The notes: generated by a model not told the origin, from the letters alone. Shown: positions 1 to 11,893, counted from the first letter of the stretch. The stretch: 64,000 bases of DNA from Echiichthys vipera (GCA_963691815.1 OY829660.1:5395052-5459051); one strand, 5' to 3'. A program made the numbers and translations.

Positions 1-256
1 GTCTTTCTCATTTGCTGTCTCCAACTGGATTTTCCAGCATAAATCTACTTCTCTAACCTCAGTAGTTCCCATCTTTATCGTAGACACAATAATAATGTGT
101 TTATTCAGATTTATTCCTGGATTGATGTTATTCAATACTACACAAGTGGAAATGTGGATGTCAATGTTTAAGACACTTTTCCGCAAATGTACAAGTTTGC
201 TTATACTACTTGTGAGTCATCTAAAAGTTGATTCTTTATCCATTTCTCTAGCTATA

Positions 257-774
257 CAGTACAGACCAAAAGTTTGGACACACCTTCTCATTCAATGAGT
301 TTCATTACTTTTCATGACCATTGACATTGTAGATTCACACTGAAGGCATCAAAACTATGAATTAACACACGTGGAAATATGAACTTAACAAAAAAGTGTA
401 AAACAACAACTGCCAACAACCTTTTGCTCTGATTACTGCTTTGCACACACTGAAGAGGTCGTCACCTGAAACGGTCTTCCCTTCACAGGTGCGCCCTGTC
501 AGGTTCAATAAGTGGGATTTCTTGCCTTATAAATAGGAAGTCAGGTGGATACACAGCTGATAGTCCCACTGAACAGACTGTTAGAATTTGGATTATGGCA
601 AAAAAAAGCAGCTAAGTTAAGAAAAACGAGCGGCCGTCATTACTTTAAGAAATGAAGGTGAGTCAGTCCCAAAAATTGGGAAAACTTTGAAAGTGCATCT
701 ACAATTTTCATAGTCCTGAAAATAAAGAAAACTCTTTGAATGAGAAGATGTGTCCAAACTTTTGGTCTATACTG
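257..774 (+). mobile_element. Tc1/mariner-like element, internally deleted
   Basis: Terminal inverted repeats of about 45 bp (left cagtacagaccaaaagtttg; the right end is its reverse complement with few changes), flanked by TA on both sides (255-256, 775-776), as Tc1/mariner insertions are. The interior at 592-690 keeps a decayed start of a Tc1-type transposase frame with stop codons. At 518 bp it lacks most of a roughly 1.5 kb autonomous element. Confidence 0.85.
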
Positions 775-787
775 TATATTATACAAA

Positions 788-1528
788 ACTCTATTTCAAA
801 CATTTATACATAACTTTACGCTATATATTTCAAACGTTTCTACATAACTTTACACTATATATTTCAAACATTTATGCACAACTTTACGCTATATATTTCA
901 TACGTTTCTACATAACTTTACACTATATATTTCAAACATTTATGCACAACTTTACGCTATATATTTCAAATGTTTATACATAACTTTACGCTATATATTT
1001 CAAACGTTTCTACATAACTTTACACTATATATTTCAAACATTTATGCACAACTTTACGCTATATATTTCATACGTTTCTACATAACTTTACACTATATAT
1101 TTCAAACATTTATGCACAACTTTACGCTATATATTTCAAACGTTTCTACATAACTTTACGCTATATATTTCAAATGTTTATACATAACTTTACGCTATAT
1201 ATTTCAAACGTTTATACATAACTTTACGCTGTATATTTCAAACGTTTATGCACAACTTTACGCTATATATTTCAAACGTTTCTACATAACTTTACACTAT
1301 ATATTTCAAACATTTATACATAACTTTACACTATATATTTCAAACATTTATGCATAACTTTACGCTATATATTTCAAACATTTCTACATAACTTTACGCT
1401 ATATATTTCAAACGTTTATACATAACTTTACGCTATATATTTCAAACGTTTCTACATAACTTTACGCTATATATTTCAAACGTTTATACATAACTTTTTG
1501 CTATATATTTCTACCATTTATACATAAT
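788..1528. repeat. 34-bp minisatellite, about 22 copies
   Basis: The period is exactly 34 bp: ctatatattt recurs at 821, 855 and 889. Variants differ at fixed positions (tttctacataac, tttatacataac, tttatgcacaac; acgct or acact), and blocks of variants recur in order, so copies expanded as groups. It abuts the Tc1-like element and lies in the nrp1 intron before the b1 exon. Confidence 0.95.
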
Positions 1529-1737
1529 ATTTAGCCAACTATTAATCCTTCTCTACTTCCTCGCTTACTACTTTTAATGCACTCTCATTTGCAACATTTT
1601 TTGTTCAGGGTTTATCAAATCCTAATTTCTATTTTCTTAAATGTGTTGAGTTACTCAGAGCACTCCCTGAGGGACCTCAATTTTAATCCTGTCTGAATTT
1701 GTCCAGTGACCTGTTTTTGTATCTCCTGTGTTTCCAG

Positions 1738-1893
1738 GTGGACTTGGGATTTCTCCGATTCGTCACAGCCGTCGGGACACAGGGAGCGATCTCAAAAGAG
1801 ACCAAGAAGCACTACTATGTTCGCTCATACAAAGTGGACCTGAGCTCCAACGGAGAGGACTGGATCACCGTGAAGGAGGGCTCAAAGCAGAAG
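1738..1893 (+). CDS. nrp1: nrp1 coding exon: b1 domain, middle
   Basis: Acceptor tttccag precedes GTG; donor AAG|gtaatg; 156 nt, phase 0 to 0. It encodes VDLGFLRFVTAVGTQG and, further on, AISKETKKHYY. The Ser, Thr and Tyr equivalent to human S346, T349 and Y353, which hold the C-terminal arginine of VEGF-A and CendR peptides, are all present. The other pocket residues (Y297, W301, D320) are on the preceding exon, outside the window. Confidence 0.96.
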
Positions 1894-2752
1894 GTAATGA
1901 TGAGTCATTTGTGCTGTAACAACCCTTACCTCTCTAATATTGATGAGTAATGAAGGACTCTGCATTCTAATCAATGGGGAGAGAAGTGTGGATGGCTGAA
2001 TCAATGTTTTCCAAGGCTGAAAAGGCTTTTTTTTGGCAGCATCCCTAATCTGAGCCTGCCCTTGACTGAAACAAGTGCACTTAAAGTCTCATCAAAATCT
2101 GAACACAGGTCTGGAAGTTGTTTTCCTGACATTGGTGCGGGTTTAAATTGATAGCTTCCAGAGTTTCTCATTAAGTGACATATTGATAGAGGTGATACAA
2201 ACAAACTAGCATCAAACTTATCATGTCAAAGTCTGAGCTACAGTTAAATTGAGCCTGAAGATTTTTCCACGGAGCTAAATTTGGCTTAAGTGCTTCATGT
2301 TGAACAGCCAGTCTCAATGTATCTACTGTTTTTGCTCTGCTAGAGCACAACAGCTTGGAAGTTATGTAAAATGACAGTTCAAGTCTAGTGTCTTTGGTCA
2401 GGGGTCAAACCAGCTTCTGCTGTTTATTTACAGTCAGCTGATTATTAGACGTCATGTGGCTATTTGCAAACTAGAAACTATGCTAGTTGCATTGGTTAGC
2501 TGCTTTCAGTTTGTCTGTGTACCTACTGTATCCGTCCCTATCAAATAAAGCCTTCATTATTTTATTTTTTTATTTAAATAGTAGCATAGATTTTCACCAG
2601 AGGAATATACTACTGATACTGTCATACAGAAAATACACCAAACAAATCTCCACACCAGTTAGTTGGACCAGTCCCAGCCTGGTCCTGGTCCAGTCCCAGC
2701 CTGGTCAGATGCGTACATGAACTGATGAAGCCTCTTGGATGAGAGGTGAAAC

Positions 2753-2961
2753 GAGCCACTGTCCTGCATGTTTTAGGTTTCTCTCTGCTCTAACACACCT
2801 GAGTCTAATGATTTGCTCGTTATCAAGCAGCTGAAGCTCGTCACAGTTTGATTATCGTTAGACTCAGGTGTGTTAGGGTAGGGAGAAACCTAAAACATGC
2901 AGAGCAGTGGCTCTCTAGGACTGGAATAGCCCACCCCTGACCTAGACAAATAACCAAGTCC
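2753..2961. mobile_element. MITE with about 60-bp inverted repeats, nested in an older repeat
   Basis: 2753-2812 and 2852-2913 are reverse complements (gagccactgtcctgcatg pairs with catgcagagcagtggctc, and aacacacctgagtctaa with its complement). On either side are two halves of a fish repeat: gatgaagcctcttggatgag at about 2728 and tgactgaaattgctttcagg at about 2972. Confidence 0.65.
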
Positions 2962-3140
2962 GGTTCCTTTTGACTGAAATTGCTTTCAGGATAACGATGA
3001 CCTGGACAAATGAGAACTTTCACAGGCTACACCAAACAAAGTTAATTTGTGAGGTACTAACAACACTGCAGCTGATGCTTTCATGTGCATCAGTACAATA
3101 GTAAGATACACTGTAGTCATGTGCAACCTAAACATTTCAA

Positions 3141-4110
3141 ACACAGTATTAGCAGTAGTACCAGTAGCAATAGAAGTAGCACTAGTTCTACTAATAGTGG
3201 ATGTAACAGCAGCAGGAGTAATCACAGTAATAGCAGTAGTAGTAGTGGTGTCAGTGGTAGTAGTGATCACAGTGTAGTGGTAATATCAAGAGTACCAGCG
3301 CTCTTTTCGCTACCAATAGAAATCGTAGTTGTGGCAACATTAGAAACTGAAGTAGTAGTAGTGACGCTGGTGGCTTAATAGCAACAGTAATAGTTTCAAA
3401 AGCAGTAGGTGCTAAAAGTGGCAACAGTAGTAGTAGAAGGAGATGTATTAATACAGTAGTAATACTTGTTTAGCAGCAGTTGTAGGATTTGCTTCAGTAT
3501 CAACAGAAGTATAAGTGGCAATGAGTAGCTTTAGTAATAGTAGTAGTTGTAGCCAAGCAATAATAGTGTTAATTGTGGTAATTATGATCGTAATAGCGGA
3601 GCTGTAGTACTTTATTACTGGACTCGATCATGAATCTTGTACTTGGAATCAGCTCTTGAGAACTGGTCAACTTGTTCCTGTCTGCTGATTTGGGATCAGT
3701 TGTACAGAATTTTGCCTAAAGTCTACACATTGATCAGTTTGATGTTAAGATAAATCAGTTGTATAAATCGATCCCTAACTCATTAATGACTGTATTAGCA
3801 TTGGCATCAGCACAGGACTCAATGTGCTCTGGACCCGGTGGTAACTTGGCGTCAAGTGCCTTTGGACTCGGCCTTGACCTGGACTGGACTGGACCTGGTT
3901 TTGCACTTGACTTGGACTCGATTAAGTCTGTCTTGACTACAGCCCTGAATAATAGTAGTAGTAGTTGTGGCAGTGTCAGTGTCAGTGAAAGTCGTAATAC
4001 TCATAGTAGAAGTATTGTCTTGTCTTCAGATCTTCCAGGGGTGGCAGCCAGTGTTAGTAAAAGTAGTAGTGATAGTAGTGACAGTGGTAGTAATACAAAC
4101 ATTTCTGTTT
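3141..4110. repeat. Degenerate AGT/GTA trinucleotide region
   Basis: Long stretches (about 3141-3270, 3345-3460, 3520-3560 and 3945-4100) are imperfect AGT repeats with some CAG and AAT units. They create Ser-rich or Val-rich frames in different registers. It ends about 70 nt before the b1 exon at 4179. Confidence 0.85.
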
Positions 4111-4178
4111 TATCAGTAGAGAAAGTAACAAAGTAACAGAAGCACTAATTTCGCCAATTATTTTTTTCTCGTCTTCAG

Positions 4179-4323
4179 ATCTTCCAGGGTAATCACAACC
4201 CAACAGACGAGGCTCGCTCCTTCCTCCCCAAACAGACTCTGGCCCGCTACATCCGCGTCCGCCCCATGTCCTGGGAGCAAGGCATCTGCATGCGCTTTGA
4301 GGTCTACGGCTGCAGGACGTCAG
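4179..4323 (+). CDS. nrp1: nrp1 coding exon: b1 domain, end
   Basis: Acceptor gtcttcag|ATCTTCCAG, donor ACGTCAG|gtaacg; 145 nt, phase 0 to 1. It encodes the end of b1, from IFQGNHNPTDEA to MRFEVYGCRTS; the Cys in YGC closes the domain disulfide. The first 11 exon bases and the acceptor are duplicated 149 nt upstream in the intron (see findings). Confidence 0.96.
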
Positions 4324-4490
4324 GTAACGTTAGCAAACACTTCCAGCACACAAACTTGCGTTATACAGTGAATACTATGAGGCTACGCTCCCTTTTCTGA
4401 AACATTTTCTAAGTTTTTACAAAGAGACATGTTGTTATGTAGACATTACATGCACTTTCCTGACCAGGGATGTATTTATACACACATTAA

Positions 4491-5038
4491 GGGCGCACTC
4501 ACACTGTCCTTCCGCACCCCGCCCCAGCCCGTTTGTACTCACACTGCCTGGGCCTCGCGCAAATGCTTCTTGCTGCCTATACGTCATCACGCCATAACAC
4601 GTCACACGCATTGATTGACGTCATCATGATGCGTCGCTTTGTTTACAAATCTTACCATAGACCACAGAGTTTTTGTGCGTCTTGTCGACTGTTCTTGAAT
4701 ATTCTCATCGACCAAATCTGCAGTAAACACTCCACCTCCGCATCACACCAACGTGAACCTTTCACCGCCATTGTTGTTGTTGTTAAATGTCCGCGCATGG
4801 TCCCTCCTTCTATTTTCTATGTCCGAACAGGCGCACATACCGCTACCGCCTTAGGCCTCGTGCTCGTACACGTGCGCATGCTCGTGCTCGTACAAGTGCA
4901 AACGGGCTCTACAAAAGCCCACCTCTCTCAGGTCCGCAGTTATGCACGGAGCCGGTGCACTCACACTCCTTAAACGCACTAGGCTTTAGCTGAAAAACCT
5001 GTTTTGGCCCGGTGCGGAGGGACAGTGTGAGTGCGCCC
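4491..5038 (-). mobile_element. PIF/Harbinger-like MITE, copy H1
   Basis: Ends gggcgcactcacactgtcc and, inverted, ggacagtgtgagtgcgccc. Left flank TAA, right flank AAA (a degraded 3-bp TWA duplication). 548 bp, opposite orientation to copies H2-H4. On the minus strand it carries the same decayed Myb/SANT-like frame (VKGSRWCDAEVECLLQIW). Confidence 0.85.
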
Positions 5039-6574
5039 AAAATGTGTCTTAATCGATGGAATAGATAAAATAGCGTTAACACCTCATGGGACAAGGAAAT
5101 TACTTTTGCACATTGTGAATCAAACTTGGATCTTATAGGCTGTAGGGTGAGGACCTTCTGGTGCTCACTGTTGATTTAGAATAATCCTGGCTTCTAAGGT
5201 GAGCGTAAAGTCCCACAGAAGGCTTCCATTATTCTTTACTGAGGAGCAGAGGAAAATCCTGCGGCCTCATTACTCATCCTAAAATATAAACCTCAGTCCT
5301 TGATGTGCTACAAGCAATTCTTCGTGGGAGACCTCCGTAACGTAGATATTAGGCTCTTACTCATAGGAGCACAGGCTGTAGAGCGCTAGACAGGTGATTC
5401 AGGAGATGTAATGACACAACTGGGAGAGTGTACTGAACGTGCAGCGGGACTATCATTCACTCCAGCACCTGTAGCCATCACCGTCATCCTCATTTTGACC
5501 TACATTTAATCTAACTTCTGTATTTAATCCTAAAGAAAACTCCTGATCCAAATCAGGCAGTTTAAATAAGTTGGAGGAGGACATTTGGTACTCAGGGATA
5601 TGGACACACACAGACAGCACTGTCGGGGGTTTCCATAAAAAAAACACTGAGTGGCTGTAAATTCACATTATGGAGGAATGTATGTCCTCAGGAGCTGTTG
5701 TTAAGCCCCAGTTATAACTCTGGAAGCATGTGTCAACTACAAATATATATCACACTGAGACCTCGACCGGATATTAGATCTAGCTTGTTGTGGATAATGG
5801 ATTTAAATCGTCTCGCAGTGACGTGTCCACATATTTTACAGTTTAATTAAGTTTTTTTTCTTCCGAGAAAATGAAAAGCACAGCTATTGTCTCTCAGTTA
5901 TCCAGTAATTATCCCAGTATATCCCCTTATACTGGAACAACACACTGGCCTTGTTGAACAACAGACTGTCTTATAGCCTCAAGGTCACATGCTGCATTCT
6001 CTTCAGACCTTCAACCTCCAGTATTCTCCCAAAAAATAACTGCAACCAGCAGCTTCCTGACTTCTAATAATGTGAACTCAAATAATATTGACTAATATAT
6101 TCAGTTTCAGTGTTAAAAATAACCTGGATGACTGTGTTTACGCGGGGGCTTGTTGCTACAGGTAGCTACAGAAGATAAACATGAGGTTTTTCAAATCAAG
6201 GGTATGAGAATAAACAACCCAGGTTCCAGGATTAAATGTTGTATTTGTACACTTCTGCAAATCACAGATGCGTTGAAACTCAACATTTCTGAAACACTGC
6301 AACCTGTTCTCATCCCCTAATCGTCATATAAAGACGAGCGGTTACCAACACGTGGTTACAAACATGTGGTGACAAACACGTGACAAAACTCAGACAAAAA
6401 CTATTTCTTCTAAACAGTCTCTGCTACGGTTTTGGCATCCAAACTACTTGGCAGGGTTTAGGAAAAGATCGTGGCTAGGGTTAGAATAAGCATGTCTGTT
6501 GTGTAATTATGTTTCACTTTCACACGGGAAGAGACGTGAACCTCGGTCTGCTTGGTAAAAGTCCAGTGTGTGTG

Positions 6575-6757
6575 TTTTAAAGATTAGTTTTTTGGCAGTT
6601 TTTCAAGCTATATAGGACAGACAGGAAATGGGATGAGAGATAGAGGGGGAGACCTGCAGCAAAGGGCCGCTGGTCAGAGTCGAACCTGCGGCCCTTTGCT
6701 GGACCTTCAGCCTCTTTGCATGGAGCGCCTAACCACTCAGCCACCGGCCGCCCCGAT
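6575..6757 (-). mobile_element. tRNA-derived SINE
   Basis: Read on the minus strand it starts with an A-box-like TGGCTGAGTGGTTAGGCGC, then a B box GGTTCGACTCT, then a pyrimidine-rich body (TCTCCCCCTCTATCTC, TTTCCTGTCTGTCC) ending at TTGAAAAACTGCC. This is the layout of fish tRNA-derived SINEs; it is not a functional tRNA. Confidence 0.8.
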
Positions 6758-6925
6758 TTAAGTGCGTCTGTCCCAACCATCCATCCTGAACTCCTCCATA
6801 AGCGGAGTTTGAGGCTTGTTGTACTACTGCACCTGACTTCCAGAGTGCGTGCTCTGTAATATTGACACGGATGGTGTTTCCATTGGAGTCTCGTGAAATT
6901 TTTTTTTGATTTGTGACGATTTGGG

Positions 6926-7025
6926 GTAACAGCCTTGGTCCTTGTTAACTTCCTGTCAGCTGATGTCATTCAAAGACACTGCCACAGGAAATAAACTGGG
7001 ACACATTTAGAACGGTCATGCTTAC
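6926..7025. repeat. Dispersed repeat fragment (mate at 12957-13058)
   Basis: Shares ccttgttaacttcct and, in the same order, gatgtcattca and ggaaataaactgggac with 12957-13058, at roughly three quarters identity by eye. Class not recognised. Confidence 0.6.
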
Positions 7026-7581
7026 AATTGTGAAATGGTGTGCAGGCCTCTACATATGGATTTGACTCAGCGGGGGGACACGTCCTCAGCCTGGCTCTAC
7101 TTTGAAGATGACTTTGAAACAAGAACTCTGTCTTTCTATAATTTACCTCACGATCATCGATATGAAAGATTAAAAAAACGTGTGATAACCACTCTCCAGA
7201 GCTGTAAAGTTCCTCCTCACGACATTATAAACCAGCATTGCCTTCTAACTGATTGATCTGGCACTGGACTTCCTGGATCATATTCCATTGTGTCATTGGT
7301 ATCTGAAGCAACTCTGCCCTTTTTGAATTGCTTCAATCTTACGTTGTTCCTCATGTGTGCTTATACAAAAGCTACATCTTTCCATGTCCAAGCGAACTCC
7401 TTCCAGACGTGATAAATGAGTCTCTGGTGTTTTCAGTCTTGAGTTTGCAGCAGCACCCAGAGGGCATCGACTAAAACTGCTGACTAAAGCTGTGACAAGA
7501 TAAAGATGGCAGCAGTACGCCTCTCAGAAGTCTCTAATCCACCACTGTTAACCCCCCCCCCCCCTCTCTCCCTCTGTACAG

Positions 7582-7757
7582 ACTACCCCTGTTCAGGGAT
7601 GCTGGGGATGGTGTCTGGCCAGATCTCAGATGCTCAGATCAGCGCTTCTTCGTACGCCGACCGGGGCTGGGTGGCTGAAAACGCCCGCTTATTGACGGGG
7701 AGATCGGGCTGGACCGGGCAGCAAACCAAGCAGCCCTTCAGAAACGAGTGGCTACAG
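7582..7757 (+). CDS. nrp1: nrp1 coding exon: b2 domain, start
   Basis: Acceptor ctctgtacag, donor CTACAG|gtcagt; 176 nt, phase 1 to 0. It begins DYPCSGMLGMVSGQISDAQI, the canonical start of the second F5/8C domain with its first disulfide Cys, and ends NEWLQ. The acceptor follows a C-rich tract (7551-7564). Confidence 0.96.
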
Positions 7758-7885
7758 GTCAGTTTAATATTGACCTTTGAAAGTTTAATGATGGGGAATC
7801 AGTGGGTCACATTGTCTGCCCGTTCAGCTGCTTGTCATTTAGTTTGTCTGTTGAGTCAAACCAAATCTTATTTTTCCTCTGGCAG

Positions 7886-8041
7886 GTGGATCTGGGTCAG
7901 GACAAGATGGTGAGCGGCGTGGTGATCCAGGGAGGGAAACACCGCGACAGGAACGTCTTTATGAAGAGGTTTAGGGTGGGACACAGCCTGGACGGAGAGG
8001 AGTGGACCATCGTCAAGGAGGACAACACCACTAAGCCCAAG
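7886..8041 (+). CDS. nrp1: nrp1 coding exon: b2 domain, middle
   Basis: Acceptor ctggcag|GTGGAT, donor CCCAAG|gtatta; 156 nt, phase 0 to 0. It encodes VDLGQDKMVSGVVIQGGKHR and continues to KEDNTTKPK. Length and phase equal those of the matching b1 exon at 1738-1893. The donor is followed by a short (TA)n run. Confidence 0.96.
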
Positions 8042-8470
8042 GTATTACTACTATAATATATATATATATATAATGTTATTGAGATATGAAATGACCTATA
8101 TGGGGATAGAAGCTTTTGGTCGTAAAGCCCAGCCCTAATGTTTGACGACTGACAGATTAACAAAAAGGAAATTACACAGGAGACAGATAAAAGACTGTTG
8201 ACATGAAAACAAATCTCTGCAGTCATCTGTAATTGCTGGAAAGCCATCAGACAGACGCTCGACCGGCCGCGATGAAATGTTGAAATGCACCCAAATTATA
8301 GACTGCTCCATATGAACTCTGCTGTGTGTTCGATGCTTTTGTCTGATGCACTCAATAAAACCTTGACATGAGGAACGCTTTAAAAGGGAAATTGACTAAG
8401 AGCAAATAATATTACATAGGGCCATGAATAGAGCTCAACAAAGAAATAAAGGCTTAATATGTGAATAAAC

Positions 8471-8481
8471 CGTGTGTATGT

Positions 8482-8512
<31 letters not shown>

Positions 8513-8516
8513 GGTA
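8471..8516. repeat. TG run followed by poly(G)
   Basis: (TG)n followed by about 19 consecutive G in the intron between the b2 exons. Confidence 0.9.
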
Positions 8517-9856
8517 TAACATTTATTTATTTATCTATCACTTCGCTTTCTGATGGATTGATTCTTCTTTCGTTCATTCACTGAGGCTTTGTATTGTCCC
8601 ACCGAAGCATGTCAGAGGTCCCACGTGCTGTTTTATCTTCTGCAGTTAAACTTGTTGATAGGTGTAGTTTATAGCATTCATTATTTCTTTATCCATTATC
8701 TACCTGTAAACACTATTTATACCTTTGTAAGACCCCCACAAAAAAAAAACATGATATGTAAAATCACCGGCCCGTACCTGAATGAATTGGAGTTACTCAT
8801 TAACATCTGTTCAACTGCCACGATCCAGATGACACAAGAGAGGAGCTGAAGGAAACATTAGTTGCATCCAAGCCACAGCAACTTCCTGGTTGCTCCAATT
8901 TGTCCAGGTGTCATAATGGAGAAATTTCTCATTGACCCCCATGGTAAATAGGCCGTTTTCACAGCATAATTAAACCTATTTAAGGCCTGGTAAAAAAAAA
9001 AACCATTCTAGTCTGTGTGTTTAGGTCATATCTCCATGGCAACACTGAGGGAGGCTAGTTTTTCATTTATTGGAGTTTAAAGTTTATGAATAATTAGGTG
9101 CTTGGCTTCTTTAGTGACAGTTAGCCGCTGGCCCTCACTTCTCCTCGGAGGCTAGTCGTCAGGATTAGCATGCTAACTCCGTCAACTTGACCTGGACCGC
9201 TGTCATTCGTGTGGTGGTGTTACTATAAGTGACAAGATGGTTTGCTCTTCGATCTACTGTAGAAGTAGATGCTTTAGGAACACAAGGTGTTAGCTCTGTT
9301 ATGCTAATCAAAGAGTCCCACTTGCGCCAAGACTTGCAGATGCTAAACTGGAGCACCAGAAGGATTCAGTCTATTAGCATGGTACCTTGTTGAATATCAG
9401 TTTAAACCATAGATCATAAATGCTGGTTGCCTGCACTTCACTCCCGTGTTCTCGGCTAGAGGCTGACTCCCATTCCTTCCCGGAAAAAAAACTCAGCAGT
9501 GACTCCTACTCCTGTTTATCTAGTAGCCTAGCGTGTGCTGTTAGCCTAGCTCCCGGGCCTGCCCTTTTTGGAAAGCGGAAAGGAGGAGGAGTCAAAGTAT
9601 GACAAGATGACGACTCCCATAAGCGAGTACGATCGGATCAAGTTATGGTCGCATTACAACTATTATGCTTTAAAGCCCTGGGTTTCACCTGTCAGGAATC
9701 AAAGCTGCTGTCCTCTCATGTTGTTGGAGGTTGTTAGCCCTAGCCCTATGCAGCCCGAGAGGAACACTGCAGGCAGCACTCAGGGCTAAAAAGCCTAATC
9801 ACCTCCTCCGTGTGTTTTTAGCTGGGGAAAAAAATCAATCAGACAATCAATCAAAG

Positions 9857-9950
9857 GTATAAGATAAGATAAGCTTTTAGTAATCCTTCATCGAGGGGAC
9901 ATTCAGGCTCTGTAGCAGCAAGACAGAAATATACAACCTTATTTATCATC
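9857..9950 (-). mobile_element. Fish retroelement 3' end fragment
   Basis: The start aagataagataagcttttag followed by a degraded 'atccttcatcgaggggacatt' resembles the common fish repeat with an (ATAAG)n-like tail next to 'tttattgatcccc..gggaaatt'. It would read on the minus strand. Family not named. Confidence 0.45.
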
Positions 9951-11748
9951 AAGTATCACGGAAAACTTCTCGTAAGCTTTGTAGCTGTTCACCTGGATCT
10001 GCCTTCATATTCAAATGTGAACAAAACGGAAGAAGAAGTATTGTGCGGTTAACACGAGAAGTAATGGAACAAATAAGGAAAAGAAGATGTAAAGACAAAG
10101 CAGGTGATCTTTTCATTTATTTATTCAGCTCTGAAAATCTTAGATCCCAGCAGTCTCGGTCTCGGTCTCGGTCTCGAACCTCTCGTGGTTTACGTAACTT
10201 TTATTCTGATCCTCAAGAGGAAACTCATGTCGCTGGTGTGGAGACCCCACTTCCTCCCCCGTTGGTGCGACATCCTCCTCTATGTGTTCCAGATGGCAGA
10301 GCGGAGGACGAGGCCGGCCGTCAGACTCCTGCTGATTTACTGCAGACGGAGATCTGAATGCTCCTCAGTCCCCTCCTCGCTGCTTCTCTGTGCTCTGTTT
10401 CAAAGGCTGTTTTTTTTATTTTTCAAAAGACGAGGCCGGAAGGCTCAGTGAGGCCCTGCCCGGTACATGCGTTCATACATGCACTGGTTCGCACATGGAC
10501 TCACCGCATATGCTCATACATAAATATGAGAGCGTATGTACTGTGGGAGACTGGACTGTTGGTTGTCTTACCCTGAGCATAAACACCAGTCCTTGAAAAT
10601 GAGCGCTTTGATTGTATAAAGTACTTTCATAAATCTCAAACTGTAACTGTTGTTAATTGAGCTGGACTTTATTAAATGTTATTATTTATCCCTCGACAGT
10701 AGGTCCGTCAACTCTGCTATAGGCTAATTGGAAAGGCTTGGGGTATGAAGTGCATTAACATTGGAAAAATACCAAAATACTGTGTACTTTAAGTCATTAT
10801 TGCTTAAAATGAATTAGAGTATGAGTGTGGTTTTGCCACATTGTCATCCCATGTGGTGGTATGCATTAAAAACATTTTATTTTACACGTCCATAAATTCT
10901 GCTATGCAACAACAACACAACTGTATTTGTCAACGGGAAATGCTAAAGAATTAGCGATTGTTCCCGTGCAGACTCAAATCTCGGTGTGTTTGTCATAACT
11001 CTGCCTTTTGAACACGCGGTCCCATCCCGGCTACACCCATAATGCCACACTGCAGCCTGTGATACATCAGGCCAAAGGAAACCTCAGCACTTCAGACAGG
11101 CACGAGGGCTTTTGGTGTTTGGTGTCCCACCACTTGGCTCCCAGTGTGACGGAAACTATTTTCATCTGTGCTGCTTCCATGTTGGACATATGAAAGGACG
11201 TGACTCTGGTTCTGATTTCCTGGCTTTTGTCTTTGTTTCCTCCTTTTATTTTGTTTGAGCTTTTTTATCGAACCGGCCGATGCTTGATTAGAAGCAGACT
11301 TATGTGTAATTGTTTGTTTTATTTGTGTTTGGCTCTGTGGATGGGTTTTATAGCGCAACGAGTGCTGCGACATTTCAACAACGGCAGGAACGAGCAGTCA
11401 GATTTGACTGTGATTTACCACTCTATCATTTGCCTTTGATGGAAAAACTGCTTTAAGGCCTCAGATTTCCTTAGGTTCAGTGGAATAAATGAGTCCTTAC
11501 CTCTGAAAAGCACTTCTTCTATGAGCTATGTGACATCAACACCAAGGATTTGCAGCTTTAAATGACACAGAGGTTGCCAACTTTAGTTTAGAGCCTCATT
11601 ACTCAAACAATTATGTCAGTGTGAAACTATTTATAAGAATCTTTATAAGTGTTTTAATTGGCATATTTTTTGCATCTGGCAAAAACTTGTTAAACTCAAG
11701 TAAAGTACAATCAGGCCCTGACGTGTCTCCGTCTGTCCTCTGCCTCAG

Positions 11749-11893
11749 ATATTCATCGGGAATCAGAACCACGACACCCCAGAGCTGAGGTCGACGGGTC
11801 CACTACTGACCCGCTTCGTCAGGATCTACCCGGAGAGAGCCACCAACGAGGGCCTGGGCCTCCGACTGGAGCTGCTGGGCTGCGAGCTGGACG
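11749..11893 (+). CDS. nrp1: nrp1 coding exon: b2 domain, end
   Basis: Acceptor tgcctcag|ATATTC, donor CTGGACG|gtgagc; 145 nt, phase 0 to 1. It encodes IFIGNQNHDTPELR through LGLRLELLGCELD; the Cys closes b2. Length and phase equal those of the b1 counterpart at 4179-4323. Confidence 0.96.

Noticed and set aside
750..983. 77-residue frame and a regular array that could suggest CRISPR
   Set aside because: It is a tandem minisatellite with no unique spacers, in a vertebrate intron.
2986..3378. Ser-rich, Val-rich and Thr-rich frames
   Set aside because: Three readings of the same AGT trinucleotide repeat in different frames and strands.
3759..4136. 125-residue Ser-rich frame ending near an nrp1 exon
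   Set aside because: Spans repeat DNA and the duplicated acceptor; no domain, and the frame does not continue into the true exon at 4179.
6577..6969. 130-residue minus-strand frame and a tRNA-like sequence
   Set aside because: The tRNA-like A and B boxes belong to a SINE; the frame runs through SINE and flanking repeat, no domain recognised.
7035..7256. 73-residue frame
   Set aside because: Lies in an intron after a SINE, no similarity recognised and no exon signals around it.
10043..10451. Overlapping frames of 104 and 115 residues with Arg-rich and hydrophobic parts
   Set aside because: No recognisable domain or splice context linking them to nrp1; includes a TCTCGG tandem repeat. Left as intron.
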